A stretch of 64,000 nucleotides of DNA from Liquidambar formosana (Eukaryota > Streptophyta > Magnoliopsida > Saxifragales > Altingiaceae): contig CM077822.1 in the NCBI GenBank assembly GCA_039720395.1, positions 18,310,589 to 18,374,588 of the forward strand, read 5' to 3'. Under the pieces are notes generated by a model. It was given only the letters and a program-made list of their open reading frames with translations, was not told the origin of the DNA and did not search any database. Both the position numbers and the translations under genes were made by a program. Positions 45,917-59,847 of this stretch are shown piece after piece (the first letter of the stretch is position 1; every line of letters begins with the position of its first letter).

Positions 45917-46554
45917 GTTTAGGAAATTAAAAGCCATTTAGATGTAAAATCGTTTAGCCCAAGCGCAAAAACAGTTAAACGCTTTAGGAGTTTAAAAGAA
46001 TAAGACAAAATTTAATATAACGAAGAAAAAATAGTTTACATAGTTTGCAATCATAGAATACAACGAAGAAAAAAAATACCCAAAAAACATGAAAGGTAAA
46101 AAAAATAGAAAAAATGTATTAAAAAAATACAATGTAGAAATAATTATAACAAAAAAAAAAAACATATTATATAAATCAGTATATATGCGTTTATAGAAAA
46201 ATTACTCATTAATTCTTGCGATGCTAAGGAGAAGATTTTGGAGATTTTTTTTTTTCTATTGGATATCTCCAATGTGTGAAAAAAAAATTTGAGGATTAGA
46301 GTAAAAGAGAATCAAAGAAGACGGATAGGAAATAACGGTTTGGAGGGAGAAAAGGCCTTCTTTGCTATAAAAGGAGGAGACATACCTTTTGGGAAGTATA
46401 GTTAAACAAGAGCAAGGTTAAGAAGGCTTAATGTAAAACACAATTTGAAAAAAATTAATCATCATTTGGCAATGTAAAAAATCGTCATGTGGCTATGGTG
46501 AACATTACTTTTACCTATATCTATATCTAATAGTATTATTATTATTATTATTAT
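45917..46554. other. Intergenic, A-rich
   Basis: A-rich with an ATT repeat at 46534-46560. No gene or element ends were seen. Confidence 0.4.
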
Positions 46555-46563
46555 TTTATTTTA

Positions 46564-47944
46564 GGGTAAAATGCAGAAAACCCCCCTTTATTTATACCCA
46601 TTTTGCAAGATACCCCCCTCTAAAAAAAACTCATCAAAAAACCCCTTATATTGTCTAGGATTGACAATTTACCCCCTACCATCCATTTGCCGTCAAGGAA
46701 ACTAACGAAATACCATTACGTGACACGCACGTGATGGTATTTGTTGATTTTAAGATGAAAATGCCCTTTGTTCTAATGAAATCGACATCACGTGACCATC
46801 ACGTGATTTTCTCTTCCTTCTTCACCGACGAACCACACCGGCCATGACTGCCACACTGGCGTACCAGATCGACCACAATAATCTAGGAAACAAAACAGAA
46901 AAAGGGAAAGAAAAAGAAAGAGGAAAAAAGGAAGGAAGAGGAAAAGAGAGTGAAAGAGAGGAGAGAGAAAAAAGATCTCCTCCTGACGACATCATCTACC
47001 ATGGAGCCGCCGGTGAACAATGACGATGAGACGGTAACGGCACGACATCGGAGGAGATGATGGTGACGGTGCGACAGCAGAGGAGGTGACGGTGACGGCG
47101 CGACAGCGGAGGTCTTCTCCACCATAGTGGTTATTTTGTAGATCTGAACTGACGGTGGCTATTTTGCAGCCAATCCTTCATCTCGCCATCCATGGTGGTG
47201 CCGGTGAAGTGAAGATGATGGTGCCAGTGAAGACCACCGACAGTGGGTATTTTTCAATAATGGGTATCTTCAAACCCTCCCCACCGACAATTAGTTTTAA
47301 TCCTCCACACCACCATCATCGCCGTTACCCACGCATGGCTTCAAACCCTCCCCACCAACAATTAGTTTTCAACTTCAAAACCCTAACCCTCCACACCACC
47401 ATTGTCACCGTTACCCACGCATGGGTTTCATCCACACTACCGTCGTCGCCGTTGCCACTGCACCTCCGGATGGGTATTTAGAGATAAAAAATAGAGGTGT
47501 CAATGAAGTGAAGATGGTGCCGATGCCGCTACATCTCTAATGCGTAGCTGTTGTCGCTGCTGCCTCCTTCACGGGAAGTTGCCGATGCACCTCCAGTTGG
47601 TCACTGTTGCCGCTGCACCTCCAGTGGGCTACTGTTGCCAATGAGGATGACCGGAAAGTTGACCGGAGGAATGGAGAGCATTTTTTAGTTTTATTTTTGT
47701 TTATTATACAACACCGTTTCATATATAAAACAAAATTAATTTTTATAACCTTTTAGAAATCAGTTATAAATATCAAATATTAATTTTTAAATTTTTTCCG
47801 TACAAGGGTATATTGGACTTTTAACATCGCCATTAACGGCGTACCCCCCGGCATAATATGGGGGGTTTTTTGTTGAGTTTTTTTCTTAGAGGGGGTATCC
47901 TGCAAAATGGGTATAAATAGAAGGGGGTTTTCTGCATTTTACCC
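46564..47944. mobile_element. Mutator-like element (possible Pack-MULE), 1381 bp
   Basis: Long terminal inverted repeats: GGGTAAAATGCAGAAAACCC on the left, and the same on the reversed right end. They extend through a TATACCCATTTTGCA block and a GTACCCCC/TACCCCC region, with an exact 9-bp duplication TTTATTTTA (46555-46563 and 47945-47953). The inside (46700-47700) is GC-richer than the surroundings. It has tandem CACCACCATCATCGCCGTTA and CACCGTTACCCACGCATGG copies and small ORFs on both strands, but no transposase. The content could be captured host sequence. Confidence 0.8.
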
Positions 47945-47953
47945 TTTATTTTA

Positions 47954-49610
47954 CTTATAAAAGTGTGAATCTTGAAAAAACTTTTGATTCTTGAAATTAC
48001 CTTTATTTTAAAATGTAATTACATCAATACCCTTAAATAATCCAAAAAATAAAAAAACAAAAAATAAAAAGAAAGAAGATACATTAAAAATATATATAAT
48101 TACAATTTCTTTTTAACAAGGTTTCTTACTATTATGAGCTTGGCCCGATTCAAATGTTCATCCTTATTGGGCTCTCCTCTCTATCATTAGCCAACCCCGA
48201 AAAGAGGTAAACAAGGGCAAGGTTAAGTGGACAATATTCTCTCCTAATCAAGCTCCTCTTCCTATCCTCATAGCCTTAAATCCAATTTTCTGAATAGTTT
48301 TTCAGCAAATAATCCATAATTAATCACGCCTCAATAGCACATGAAGAAACATCCGATCACAAGAACAGCATACCTAATACCCATAATCGGGAACTATACA
48401 AAGTGTAACCCTGTATATATACAAGTAATTGGATCGTGTTGCTTAGACATCCCTCTTCTGTATTTCGTTTCTGCTTTGAAAGCTCACTTGATCTGAAGTT
48501 GATCCATCTCTAAAGTTTACCTTGATAAAATTACGGGTTTTGGCCTTAACTTAGTAAAAATGCACTTCCATGCCAGGGAAATAAAAACTTGTTATTCAGT
48601 GTAAAAAATAATGGCATTGTCAATGATTTTTTTATTCCAAACAGTGATTTTAGTTAGGGGATAACAGTCCTTTTATTTGTTCTACACACTGTTAAAGGTG
48701 ATTATTAGAATAAATGAATCATGAACAAAAGACCATAAAGAGGAATAGATTTCACGTCCAGGGATGATGTTCACTTATTTTCACTACACGATTGGTTTCA
48801 AAGAAGACGTGTCTTTGCTGTTGGATCTGATGAAGGTTGCAATTAATCCATAGACTAGTCGAGAGTAGAGAAGGGAAGGAGAGAGAGAGAGAGAGAAGGG
48901 AAGTGAGAAGGCATAGAAAGAGAAGAGGACAGAGAAGACATAAAACGAGGGGATACTGGGGGCAGAATGGGTAAATTCACTATATTTTTAGTGGGGGTTG
49001 TGGATATAGCCACTTTTTTGGGGCATTTGGGGATAAGTCCTCTTTTTAAAACTTATACAGGCGTAAGTCTCCTTTTAAAAACTAGTTAAGCCTCAAATCC
49101 TCCTTATAATGTCAAGACAAAAACGCCCTGATCACTATTAACATTTTCCATTTAAAATTTAAAGAAATAAATTTTCTATAATACCCAAGGAGTATTTCAT
49201 CCCAAAATTTTCGAAAATCATGTCCCCTCATATTCGAAGATTCCATAATTGAATTAAAGGCAAACAAACGTCTCTTTCCACATGGGTCGTGTAACTGTTT
49301 TAAATTTCAAATTTTCATGTTTGTATTTGGAAAATTATAGTAAAATGTGTAACTATTTCAAAATTAAAATGATACTTTGTATAATTGTTTTAATTTTTTT
49401 TTTCAAAAATTGAAATATATTTTATTTTTTAAGTAGACATTCTTTTTTAGGTATTAAAAACAATTACACTAGAGTTTGGAAAATTTTTATCTTTTTATTT
49501 ATTTTTATTTTTTGTAACTATTTTAAATAACTTAAATAAAATAAACACCGCACAAAAGTTATATGTACTTTGTGTAACAATAGTTACATATAAACCAAAG
49601 ATTATTGGTG
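47954..49610. other. Intergenic, nothing recognised
   Basis: AT-rich; a (GA)n run at about 48880-48895 and paired lines near 48990-49090 (GGGATAAGTCCTCTTTTTAA; GCGTAAGTCTCCTTTTAAAA). No gene. Confidence 0.4.
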
Positions 49611-49850
49611 AAAATCAAGTAATCTCGTGCGTTAAAAATGGAAGGGAAAAAAAAAATCATCATAGTTAACATTTATACCATATTTGAATATGGTATCAAA
49701 TCTGCAAAAATCAAGTAATTTTGTGCGTTAAAAATAGAAGAAAATAAAAAGAAATAGCTATAATTATATTGTATTTGAATATGGTATCAAATCTACAAAA
49801 ATCAAGTAATCTCGTGTGTTAAAAACGGAATAAAATAAAAAATTCAAATT
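49611..49850. repeat. Tandem repeat, period 91-96 bp
   Basis: AAAATCAAGTAAT(C/T)T(C/T)GTG begins units at 49611, 49707 and 49798. Each has GTTAAAAA and a TTTGAATATGGTATCAAATC end. Confidence 0.75.
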
Positions 49851-50263
49851 CAAATCATTAATGAGGGGGGAAAATCCGGTATTTGTGCGAAGAATCCCTT
49901 TAATTGCTTACCATATTTGATGAGAATGGCATAAATGGTATTTGTAAGAAAATGATTCCCAATAGCAGTCCAAAACGTGGTTGTTTTAGCGAGGGTGTGG
50001 ACTTGAAGCGTTAAAAGAAATATATGTGGACTCTTGGCCGGATGTTTATGCTAAAAGTGTGGCTAATTTCCAAACCCCCCCCCCCCCCTTTTTTTTTTTT
50101 TCTTCTTCTTCTTCTTCTTCTTCTTCTTTGAGATTGAGTACAACGATATTGAGTAAGCTATAGAGATTCACTCATATTAAAAGGGATTACCCACCTATTG
50201 TGCTAATAAAAAAAAGAACGAGCAATTACTAGCCTTATGAGTTAGTTGAGAAAGAGTCAAAAG

Positions 50264-50459
50264 AACCTAGTGGGTTGGTCTAGTGGTTGGGCACTTGGCC
50301 CCAAAGTGGCTGTCTCGAGTGGAGGTGAAAGAACCCAAATTCGAATCCCAGCACTTTGGAAAAAATCTCTGGGCCAGCGATTTACCGTTGCCCACCCATT
50401 ATGACAGTGATTAATTCTTTGGTTGTCAACTTGAGGATACACTAGGTCAAAGACCAAAA
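50264..50459 (+). mobile_element. tRNA-derived SINE
   Basis: Box A-like TGGTCTAGTGG (50276-50286) and box B-like AATTCGAATCC (50338-50348) with normal tRNA-like spacing, a 100-bp unrelated body and a short A-rich end. Perfect 12-bp duplication AAGAGTCAAAAG (50252-50263 and 50460-50471). Confidence 0.8.
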
Positions 50460-50471
50460 AAGAGTCAAAAG

Positions 50472-50905
50472 TGCCGAGGTTTGGGTCAAATTTCAAAATC
50501 ACAATTCATGAACATGTCAACAGCATATACGAATTAAATTATAATACTAGTATGAAAAATCACGCGCGCCCATGCACACACTCGCACAATGCAAGAAGCA
50601 AAAAAAAATTACAATGATTAAGAGGGCCAAAAGTTAATAAATCAACAGAGAACTGTGTTAAAGGAATTAACTTTGCTAAGATATGAGGATGTTAAGAAAT
50701 AAAAACTTAAGAATCGCCAAAACAAATTTCCAGACAAGGAGGACAAATTTATCATTTATATGGTGTTGGAAAAAATGGTAACCTTCACAAATGATAGCAC
50801 CAGCAAAAATCAGCCCTAGTAGAAGTTCAATACTTTAAAACACAAGGGGTAACCAAAAAATAAATTGACAGCCAAAAAAAAAAAAAAAAAACAAAGATTC
50901 GAAAT
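50472..50905. other. Intergenic, nothing recognised
   Basis: Includes an alternating CACGCGCGCCCATGCACACA stretch near 50560. No gene seen. Confidence 0.4.
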
Positions 50906-50913
50906 TTGACAAT

Positions 50914-51637
50914 TAGGGTGTAAAATGGGTTGGGGGTGACCGGGCTGAGTTGCATGCAGGCTGGATTGGGCTCGAACTGAGTCTAGTCGGGCTTTAATAT
51001 TATTCGGGCCGGGCTCAGGTTGGGCCAAAGAAAAAACCTAAGCCCAAGCCCGGTCTAGGGCTTAAGACATGTTTCGGACTTATGTCGGGCCCCAGCAGGG
51101 TTTAATTCGGGCTAATTTCTTTTTTATGATTTATTTATTAAATAACATTTAAACTCTATAAAGTTTCTATACCTAAAATGTTTATAATTTATAAAAATAT
51201 TTGCAAACATTATATCAATATTATAAACATTTAACAACTTTTATTATTCATAATAAGATCTATGCAAATGAATCATTAGCTAAAATATATTCATTCTATT
51301 AATTGAGAAAAAAAAAATGGAAGACATAAATATAATCGTTTGGTGTTTCTTTTTGTTTCTTTGTAGCATTTGTATATTTTATTTCATTATTTTTTAATCT
51401 CTTGTGAATCTAGCGATAAATATAACTCGTATAGTCATATGATTATAGTATATTATTTACTATAAAATGGGCTAACTTTGGGCTAGACCTTGGGTTGGGC
51501 TAAGCTACAAATCTCAAGTCCGCCCATCTTTCGGGCTAAGGCTGGGCTGGGTTGAACCTAAATAGGCTTCAAGTTGGGCCTTGCCCAATTTTTTCGGTCT
51601 GGGTTATGATGGGCCATGAGCCAATTTTACACCCCTA
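50914..51637. mobile_element. Non-autonomous hAT, 724 bp
   Basis: TAGGGTGTAAAATGGGTTGG pairs with the reversed right end TAGGGGTGTAAAATTGGC. Targets TTGACAAT (50906-50913) and CTGACAAT (51638-51645) differ by one base. GGGCTGG/GGGCCGGGC runs fill both sub-terminal regions. A diverged right-end relative is at about 55315-55440. Confidence 0.8.
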
Positions 51638-51645
51638 CTGACAAT

Positions 51646-52790
51646 CTAGTACAAACAGGATTCAACCCTGAAATTACAGCTTATGATAAAATGATAATAA
51701 CGATGATGCATAAAATTTGTCTAAATACCCTGTAAAGAACCAAAACTTGATACATCAGCTACCAAATTATAGACAGCAAGGCAATAAATTTTTCAAAAAA
51801 AAGAAAAGAAAAAAAAGAATCAAATATCATAACATACTGGTAAATTTAAGATAGAAGTATTCACATAGACATTTAAAAAACATTGAAAATAATGATGCTA
51901 AACAAAATGAACCCAATTCATCTATTGAATAAAAATTCATGATAAACCAATGTAAACTTCAATCTCTATCAAACATGATGATCAACCAATTCCATAAACT
52001 CCCTAATGAAATTCAAAAAAATAAATAAGAAAAGTTGAATCAACCCCCGCCCCAAAAAGAAAAAAAAATTAGGGAAAGCACAAAATCAAAATTTTCAAAG
52101 GGAGCAAGAAAAAGAAAATCATACAAGAAATGAGACAAGAGATCAAAAAGAAAGATGCCCATTTCAAGATTTTGAGATTAGATAACGAACCCTGATGAAA
52201 GATAAATTTAAAGATAGATGGATGGATGGATAAATAGATAGGTACCTGGCTTTGCTGTGGGTTCAAATCCAATACAGATAGAAGCCCTGAAGTAGAATTA
52301 AGGAAGGAGGCGTCACAGCAAGGGGAAGACGGTGCCATACACTCATGCCCAATCTCTCTCTTTCTCTCTCTCTCTAACCCTGCCTTAGAGAGAGCAACGA
52401 TATTCCCAGTCCTGTTCTATAATCGTGAGAAGCACTCTCCCAAGGAAATGCCCCAATAGGGTGTTTGTTACCATTTTTTTTTGTGGATAAATGGGGTGTT
52501 TGTTACCTTCATACCTTGTTACCGAAAGGAGAGCGGCAGTGTATTGCACACTCTTTTAAGGCGCGTGATAGAGAAAGGGATTTTCTTAAGGAACACCGTT
52601 CAGTTTTAGATTCACATTCCTATTGGTTGGCTCAAGATATTACGGTGAAATCTAAAGCGTTGAAGTTCCAATGGGGTTGTATAATCAGAAATACATAGTT
52701 CATCAGGAGAGGCTGATAATGTATTCACTATTCAGTTATAGGATTTGATTTTTTATTTATTTATATATATATATTTTTTGGTGGTACCAG
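51646..52790. other. Intergenic; one unassigned open frame
   Basis: A 77-codon plus frame at 52465-52698 reads PKGERQCIAHSFKARDRERD and then LDSHSYWLAQDITVKSKAL. It looks more coding-like than its surroundings, but I do not recognise it. The remainder is AT-rich. Confidence 0.35.
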
Positions 52791-53971
52791 AGCCTCCGGT
52801 ATGGATTCGGATTTGCTTCAATTTGTGACTTTAACTGCAGCCTCTAGTTACCGCAGGATGGCTGACGCATGGCAATGGCTTGGGTTGAAAGGCTGAGATG
52901 AGTCCAGGGGTTTTGGCGTTAACTCCGTTTGCTACTTATGGCTTGAAGAAGGGAGACTGAATTTTAAAACCCGTGTCTCGCTCGCCATCGTCGTCTCAAT
53001 GGAGGAGGGGATGTTTCAGGTGGAGAGGTTGGTGCTGTGTTGGTTGGATGGGTTGCGGGGATCGTGATCTTGAGTTGCAAACGGTGGACACGGATTGAGA
53101 CGACGATGGCGATAAGTGGGTGTTGGATTGATTTGCCCGCGATCTTCTCCGGCGTCTGCGGCAGCAACACGCTCACCGCCTCTTCCATGCTCTTCACCTA
53201 AAACATCCCCTCCTCCATACCTTTTTTCCTCCATATCTGCTAAAACCCAATTCTCCCTTTTTAAAAATTAAGTAAGACAGAACAGAGATGAAGGAAATGT
53301 GATCAATTGGGTAAAAAATGTGGAATAAATTTTGAAAAGTAGAAGATGAGAAATTTAAGCGAAACAGAGAATAACAAACATAAACAATCTTGAGGAGAAA
53401 AAGCAGAGTGAGTGGAACAACGGGAAATGAGAGAATAAAAACGCAAAAAAAAAAGAAGAAAAAAGTGAAGCAAAAAGTTGCAGAGAAGTAGAAAAAAAAA
53501 GAAAAAAGAAAAAAGGTGAAAACATGAGAAACAATTTCAGCAAGAGAGAAAGAAGAGAATGAAGAGGAAAACAGAGAGTAGAGAAGAAGGGAACAGGAAC
53601 AAGTAGTTGATGAAGATGTTGAAATGCCACCATTTTCAAAATTTCAGAGGAGACCCACCGTTGGGAGGAGAGAGATCACCGGCGAGCAAGACATGGGTTT
53701 CAAAAATCAGATCTCCCAAGAGGAGAGAGAGTGGAAGGGGAGAATGAAAATTGAAATCGCGTGCAGTCCAATTTGCTCCTCCAAAACGCTGCCATTTTCC
53801 TCTCCTTCAAGCCATAAGCAGCAAACGGAGTTAACAGAGTTAGTGCCAAAACCCCTGAACTCATCTCAGCCTTTGAACCCAAGCCATTGCCACGTGTCAA
53901 TCATCCTGCGGTAAATAGAGGCTACAGTTAAAGTCACAAACTGCAGCAAATCCGAATCCGTACCAGAGGCT
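52791..53971. mobile_element. Element with about 180-bp inverted ends
   Basis: The left side (AGCCTCCGGTATGGATTCGG to ACTTATGGCTTGAAG, to about 52950) is the reverse complement of about 53800-53971 with few changes. This is typical for long-TIR Mutator-like elements, but no matching target duplication was found. The inside has GC-rich sequence (52970-53220) and a purine-rich run (53400-53590), but no transposase. Confidence 0.65.
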
Positions 53972-54035
53972 AAACCCACTACAACATGTCAACATATATG
54001 CTAAAAAAAAACTCCAGTTCTAAGTTCTCCCCATG

Positions 54036-55213
54036 TTTTTTTTTTTTTTTTTTTTGTTTTTGTTTTTGTAAACGCGGTGCTTGCACATTTGATCTTTTAT
54101 GTACATGTTTAACAAAGGTATTTTATGGAAAAATGATAAAAAATTTATGATCCATTTTGATGATTGAAATTAACAAAAAAAAAAAGGGCGTTATTGGCAC
54201 TCCAAAAAAAAGTCTGTGGCACTCCTCCTCCTTTTTTCTTTTCTGTTGTTTTTTCCCCCTAGACAATGACCATGAATCCATGATGTCCATATATGAAATC
54301 AAAGTTTTAGGTCCGCCAATAGTGAACCCAACTTGATCCTCATCACTACTTTCAAATTCAATTTGAAAAGGTATTGAATTCCAATGATATCATCGTCAAG
54401 GGTGGATTCAGGTAACTTACCTATAACTCTACGAAGGCAAGTGACCGCACATAATTTATTACTTTTATTATTATTTTTTTTTATGAGAAACAAATTGTAT
54501 TAATCAAGGATAAAAATACGAATTAGACTAGGATTCTAATAGAGAAACCACAAAAAACAACACACAATTTATTCTTATTTATTTATTTATTTTTGACATA
54601 TACACTAACCCTCTATTTGGTTTATGGATTCTACCAAGGAAAAAAAAAGGAAGGGAAAGAAAATTAGGAGGAAAGAAAATGAAAGGAAAAAATAAAATCA
54701 TATCAAACCAAAATTATTCTAATTATTCTTTTTGTTTCAATTTTCCATTGCAACCAAATAAAGAAAAGTAGAATTCCTTATATTTTATTTTTTTTCCTTG
54801 ATAAAATCCACAAACCAAATAGAGCCTAAAAGACTCTCACTCATCACTCTCATGCTCTCTTTCTCTCTCCCATTCTCGACTATCTAGTCTAGATGCACAA
54901 CTCTTATGCATGATCTCTCCGCTGACACTTAAATCCTTCACCAACACCTACTATCTTTGTTATTTCTCCACTATTTATGGTGATTTGATTGTTTTGAACT
55001 TTAATTGTTGATTTGAAATGGATTATGAAACATGGATTAAGGAATTATTTGTTAATTTTAAAGTTAAATTATCGGGTAATTCTATGGTACCTACAAAAAT
55101 TTTAGGGTACCATACCTAACCTATGTCCACATTTTAAGCTCAACCATTATTTTAATTTTCCTGAAAACCATAAATATAAAATAAAACAAATAGGTCTGCT
55201 ACATGTGTATTAA
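54036..55213. repeat. Direct repeat A, downstream of CHS
   Basis: It begins at a poly(T) run and continues GTAAACGCGGTGCTTGCACA ... ATGATATCATCGTCAAGGGT ... CTCTCATGCTCTCTTTCTC ... TTTAGGGTACCATACCTAAC. Repeat B (58491-61108) has the same order and orientation with a few percent changes. It carries its own PIF-type MITE (54609-54826), absent from B. Confidence 0.85.
54609..54826. mobile_element. PIF/Harbinger-type MITE in repeat A
   Basis: CCCTCTATTTGGTTTATGGA pairs with the reversed right end GGCTCTATTTGGTTTGTGGA. The 3-bp TAA is duplicated (54606-54608 and 54827-54829). The empty site is seen in repeat B near 60710. Confidence 0.8.
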
Positions 55214-55314
55214 TAATATAAATTTTTTCTCTTAGCACAAAAAAAATAATATTCCGTATGTTAATCTAAAATCTTTGAATGCAAGAATAACTCAAATAAA
55301 AGTCATTGCTATTC

Positions 55315-55440
55315 GGGCCGAATAGGACTACAGTTTCCAAATCTAAGCCCACCCGTCTTAATTATTGGGCTTCGTCTAAATAGGCTTCTGGCTTTTTCGG
55401 GTCCGGCAAAGATGGGCCTATAGATCAATTTCACACCTTG
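55315..55440. mobile_element. hAT right-end fragment
   Basis: CGGGCCGAATAGGACTACAG ... GATGGGCCTATAGATCAATT-TCACACC resembles the right end of the hAT at 50914-51637. The left end is missing. Confidence 0.45.
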
Positions 55441-55971
55441 TGAAGTGAGTAGTAGTGACCCTATCTAATATAAGGGTTATCTTCTAATATATAAGGTCAC
55501 ATTACAAATAATAAAATGAGCATGTTCCTAGTCCATTTAAATTTGCATCTATTATTAAAATCTATAATAAAGAATGATTTTTCGCAATTTCCCTATTCTT
55601 AATTCACCTAGAAATCATCTTCATCTTTAGACTAGAATTGTAATTAGTAGCACATATTAAATCTTAGATAAATAAATAAATAAATAACTTCCAAATCTCT
55701 TTTAATTTAGTAGCTGAAGCCATAAATTCCTAGAACTATGAGGCTGGAATATTATTTCCTTGGCACAAGTAGGAACACAACTTTGTCCTTGCTCCTGGGT
55801 ATAGAATAAGTTCAACCTACCAACCCATGACTCCTGCCAAATGAAAGCAATAATCCAACCACTAGGTTAAGTAGGAGAGAAACCAATGGAATCCTTATTT
55901 ATTGGTCCTAGTATTATTATTTTTTTTTTTTTCTACCTTGCCATTTTAATGCATAGGGCAATGATACCCCT
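55441..55971. other. Intergenic, nothing recognised
   Basis: AT-rich, TAAA repeats near 55670. No gene. Confidence 0.4.
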
Positions 55972-56056
55972 GAGCTTTATCTTGGTCAGGAGGTAAAGGG
56001 GCACAGGTTGGGTACATTTAGGGTTCAAATCCCATGTATCCAAAAAAAAAAAAAAA
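55972..56056 (+). mobile_element. Possible short SINE
   Basis: Box A-like TGGTCAGGAGG (55983-55993), box B-like GGGTTCAAATCCC (56021-56033) and a poly(A) run (56041-56056) in the right order. No target duplication was found, and it could be a decayed tRNA-like relic. Confidence 0.4.
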
Positions 56057-56268
56057 ATACACACACATTTGAAATAGAACATATTATTATCAGAAGAAGT
56101 ATTATCACAAAAAGTTATTTTTTTGAATGCAGTTTACAACTTAAAAACAAAACAAGCCCATTGGACCACAGTTTTGACTTTTCCCACATCAGCTACAGCT
56201 GAGCAGGAAAGTGCTAGAGAAGTGGAAATAATACATTATCAACCAAACAAGTAAAACAACAAAAGCCT

Positions 56269-58095
<1,827 letters not shown>

Positions 58096-58273
58096 ACATG
58101 CGCTGAAACTTCTCTTTGAGCTCCGTCTTGTGCTCGCTGTTGGTGATGCGAAAGTAGTAATCAGGGTACGTGCTCTGATCGACACAATTCGGCGGAGTGG
58201 CCGTGCCAATGGCCATGATGGTCGCCGGCCCTTCGGCCCTCTGAGCCCTACGAACCTCCTCGACGGTCACCAT
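58096..58273 (-). CDS. CHS: Chalcone synthase, exon 1
   Basis: 178 bp from ATG at 58273: [20 protein letters not shown], then [20 protein letters not shown] and KEKFQRM plus the first base of the Cys60 codon. This is the conserved CHS N-terminus. 178 + 992 bp is exactly 390 codons with stop. The start is the only in-frame ATG that fits the family. Confidence 0.97.
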
Positions 58274-58414
58274 TTTTTCTCAGAGGAAAAAAAATCCGAT
58301 TAAGGGGTGGGTTTGTGTGGTATTTTTAGACTGACTGGCTGTGGCTGCTACTGCTAAAGACGAGTAGAGAGAACGAGAGAGAGAGATGAAATAAAATGGA
58401 GGGATGGAGGGGGG

Positions 58415-58421
58415 TTTTATA
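58415..58421 (-). promoter_or_regulatory. CHS TATA box
   Basis: TATAAAA on the minus strand, 142 bp before the start codon, inside a GC-richer stretch with a GA-rich leader (58369-58385). Confidence 0.7.
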
Positions 58422-58430
58422 GTTAAGAGG

Positions 58431-58454
58431 AAGAGGGTAGCTGAGCATCACGTG
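58431..58454 (-). promoter_or_regulatory. CHS G-box with H-box-like CTACCC
   Basis: CACGTG (58449-58454) lies 28 bp upstream of the TATA box, with CTACCCTC (minus) just downstream. G-box plus H-box/MYB element is the usual light and stress control unit of CHS promoters, bound by bZIP/bHLH and MYB factors. W-box cores (TTGAC) occur on the plus strand at about 58456 and 58478. Confidence 0.6.
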
Positions 58455-58847
58455 CTTGACCAAATATCACAAGGGGTGCTTGACCATTTTTTTTCTTTTT
58501 CTTTTTTTTTTTTTTTTTGGTAAACGTGGTGCTTGCACATTTGATCTTTGATGTACATGTTTATCCAAGGTATTTTATGGAAAATAATAAAAATTTATGA
58601 TCCATTTTGATAATTGAAAATTACAAAAAAGAAAAAAAAAAAAAAAAAGGGGGGGCGTTATTGGCATTCCAAAAAAAGTCTCTCGCACTCTTTTGTTTTT
58701 TTTTCCAAGACAATGGCCATGAATCCATGATGTCTATATACGAAATCAAAGTTTTATGTCCGCCGATAATGAACCCAACTTGATCCTCATCACTCCTTTC
58801 AAATTCAATTTGAAAAAGTATTGAATTCCAATGATATCATCGTCAAT

Positions 58848-59650
58848 TAGGGATGTTCGTGGTTCGGTTTGGTTCGGTTTTAGAGTAGATTTCAAACCAA
58901 ACTGTTATACTTTGGTTTTTTTTTTTTTTTTTTTTTCCCCAAACCAAAACCAAACCATACTATAAAAAAACCAAACCATAAAATTTCGGTTTGGTTCAGT
59001 TCAGTTTTGGTTTTATCCTATCAAGTAGCAACAAATAATTGAAAATGAAAAAAATGACAAGCCAAACTCCAAATAAAGATATTTTTAATAAAATCATTAC
59101 ATTAACAACTTTAAAAAACATTAAACATTATATCAAAATGGAAAAGTATTGGGTTATGTAAATCCAAATTCAAATCTCCAATATAATATGTGCCAATATC
59201 TCACACAACATTAATAGCCAGTTTAATACATGCCAATCTAATAAAGAAAAAAATAATAAAAAAGTTAAAATTTACAAAAACAAACCCATTCCAAACGTTT
59301 TTCTTCCAATAATGTACTATTATTTTGAATTTATTACCTATCCTGCCCTTATTAAAATAGAAAATTTACAAACTAAGTTTATTTTGAATCTATTACTTAT
59401 TCTTCCTTTATTAGAATAGAAAATTTGCAAACTAAGTTTAATATGTAAGATATATATATATTCCGGTTTTTTCAGTTTTTCGGTTTGGTTTAGTTTTTTA
59501 AACATGAAAACCAAAATCAAACCAATTTAATTCAGTTTTTTAAAATTGGAACCAAAACCAAACCTAACGACAAAAAAACCAAACCAAACCGACCGGTTTG
59601 GTTTGGTTCGGTTTGGTTTTCGGTTTTAACCAAAATCATGAACACCCCTA
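58848..59650. mobile_element. Non-autonomous hAT, 803 bp, in repeat B
   Basis: TAGGGATGTTCGTGG and reversed right end TAGGGGTGTTCATGA. Perfect 8-bp duplication TCGTCAAT (58840-58847 and 59651-59658). GGTTCGGTTTGG-type repeats fill both ends. The unfilled site is preserved in repeat A (CATCGTCAAGGGTGG, about 54390). Confidence 0.92.
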
Positions 59651-59847
59651 TCGTCAATGGTGGATTTAGGAAAGGACCTATGACTCTATGAAGACAAGTG
59701 ACCGCACATAATTTATTACTTTTATTATCATTTATTTTTTTATAAGAAACAAATTGTATTAATCAAGGAAAAAAATACAAATTGGACTAGGATTCTAATA
59801 CAGAAACCACAAAGAACAGCACATGATTTATTCTTTTTTTTTTTTTT

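Noticed and set aside
50276..50348. tRNA gene
   Set aside because: Boxes A and B exist, but there is no cloverleaf, and the TSD and tail show a SINE.
53355..53639. Phe/Ser-rich minus frame
   Set aside because: Arises from the purine-rich run 53400-53590; low complexity.
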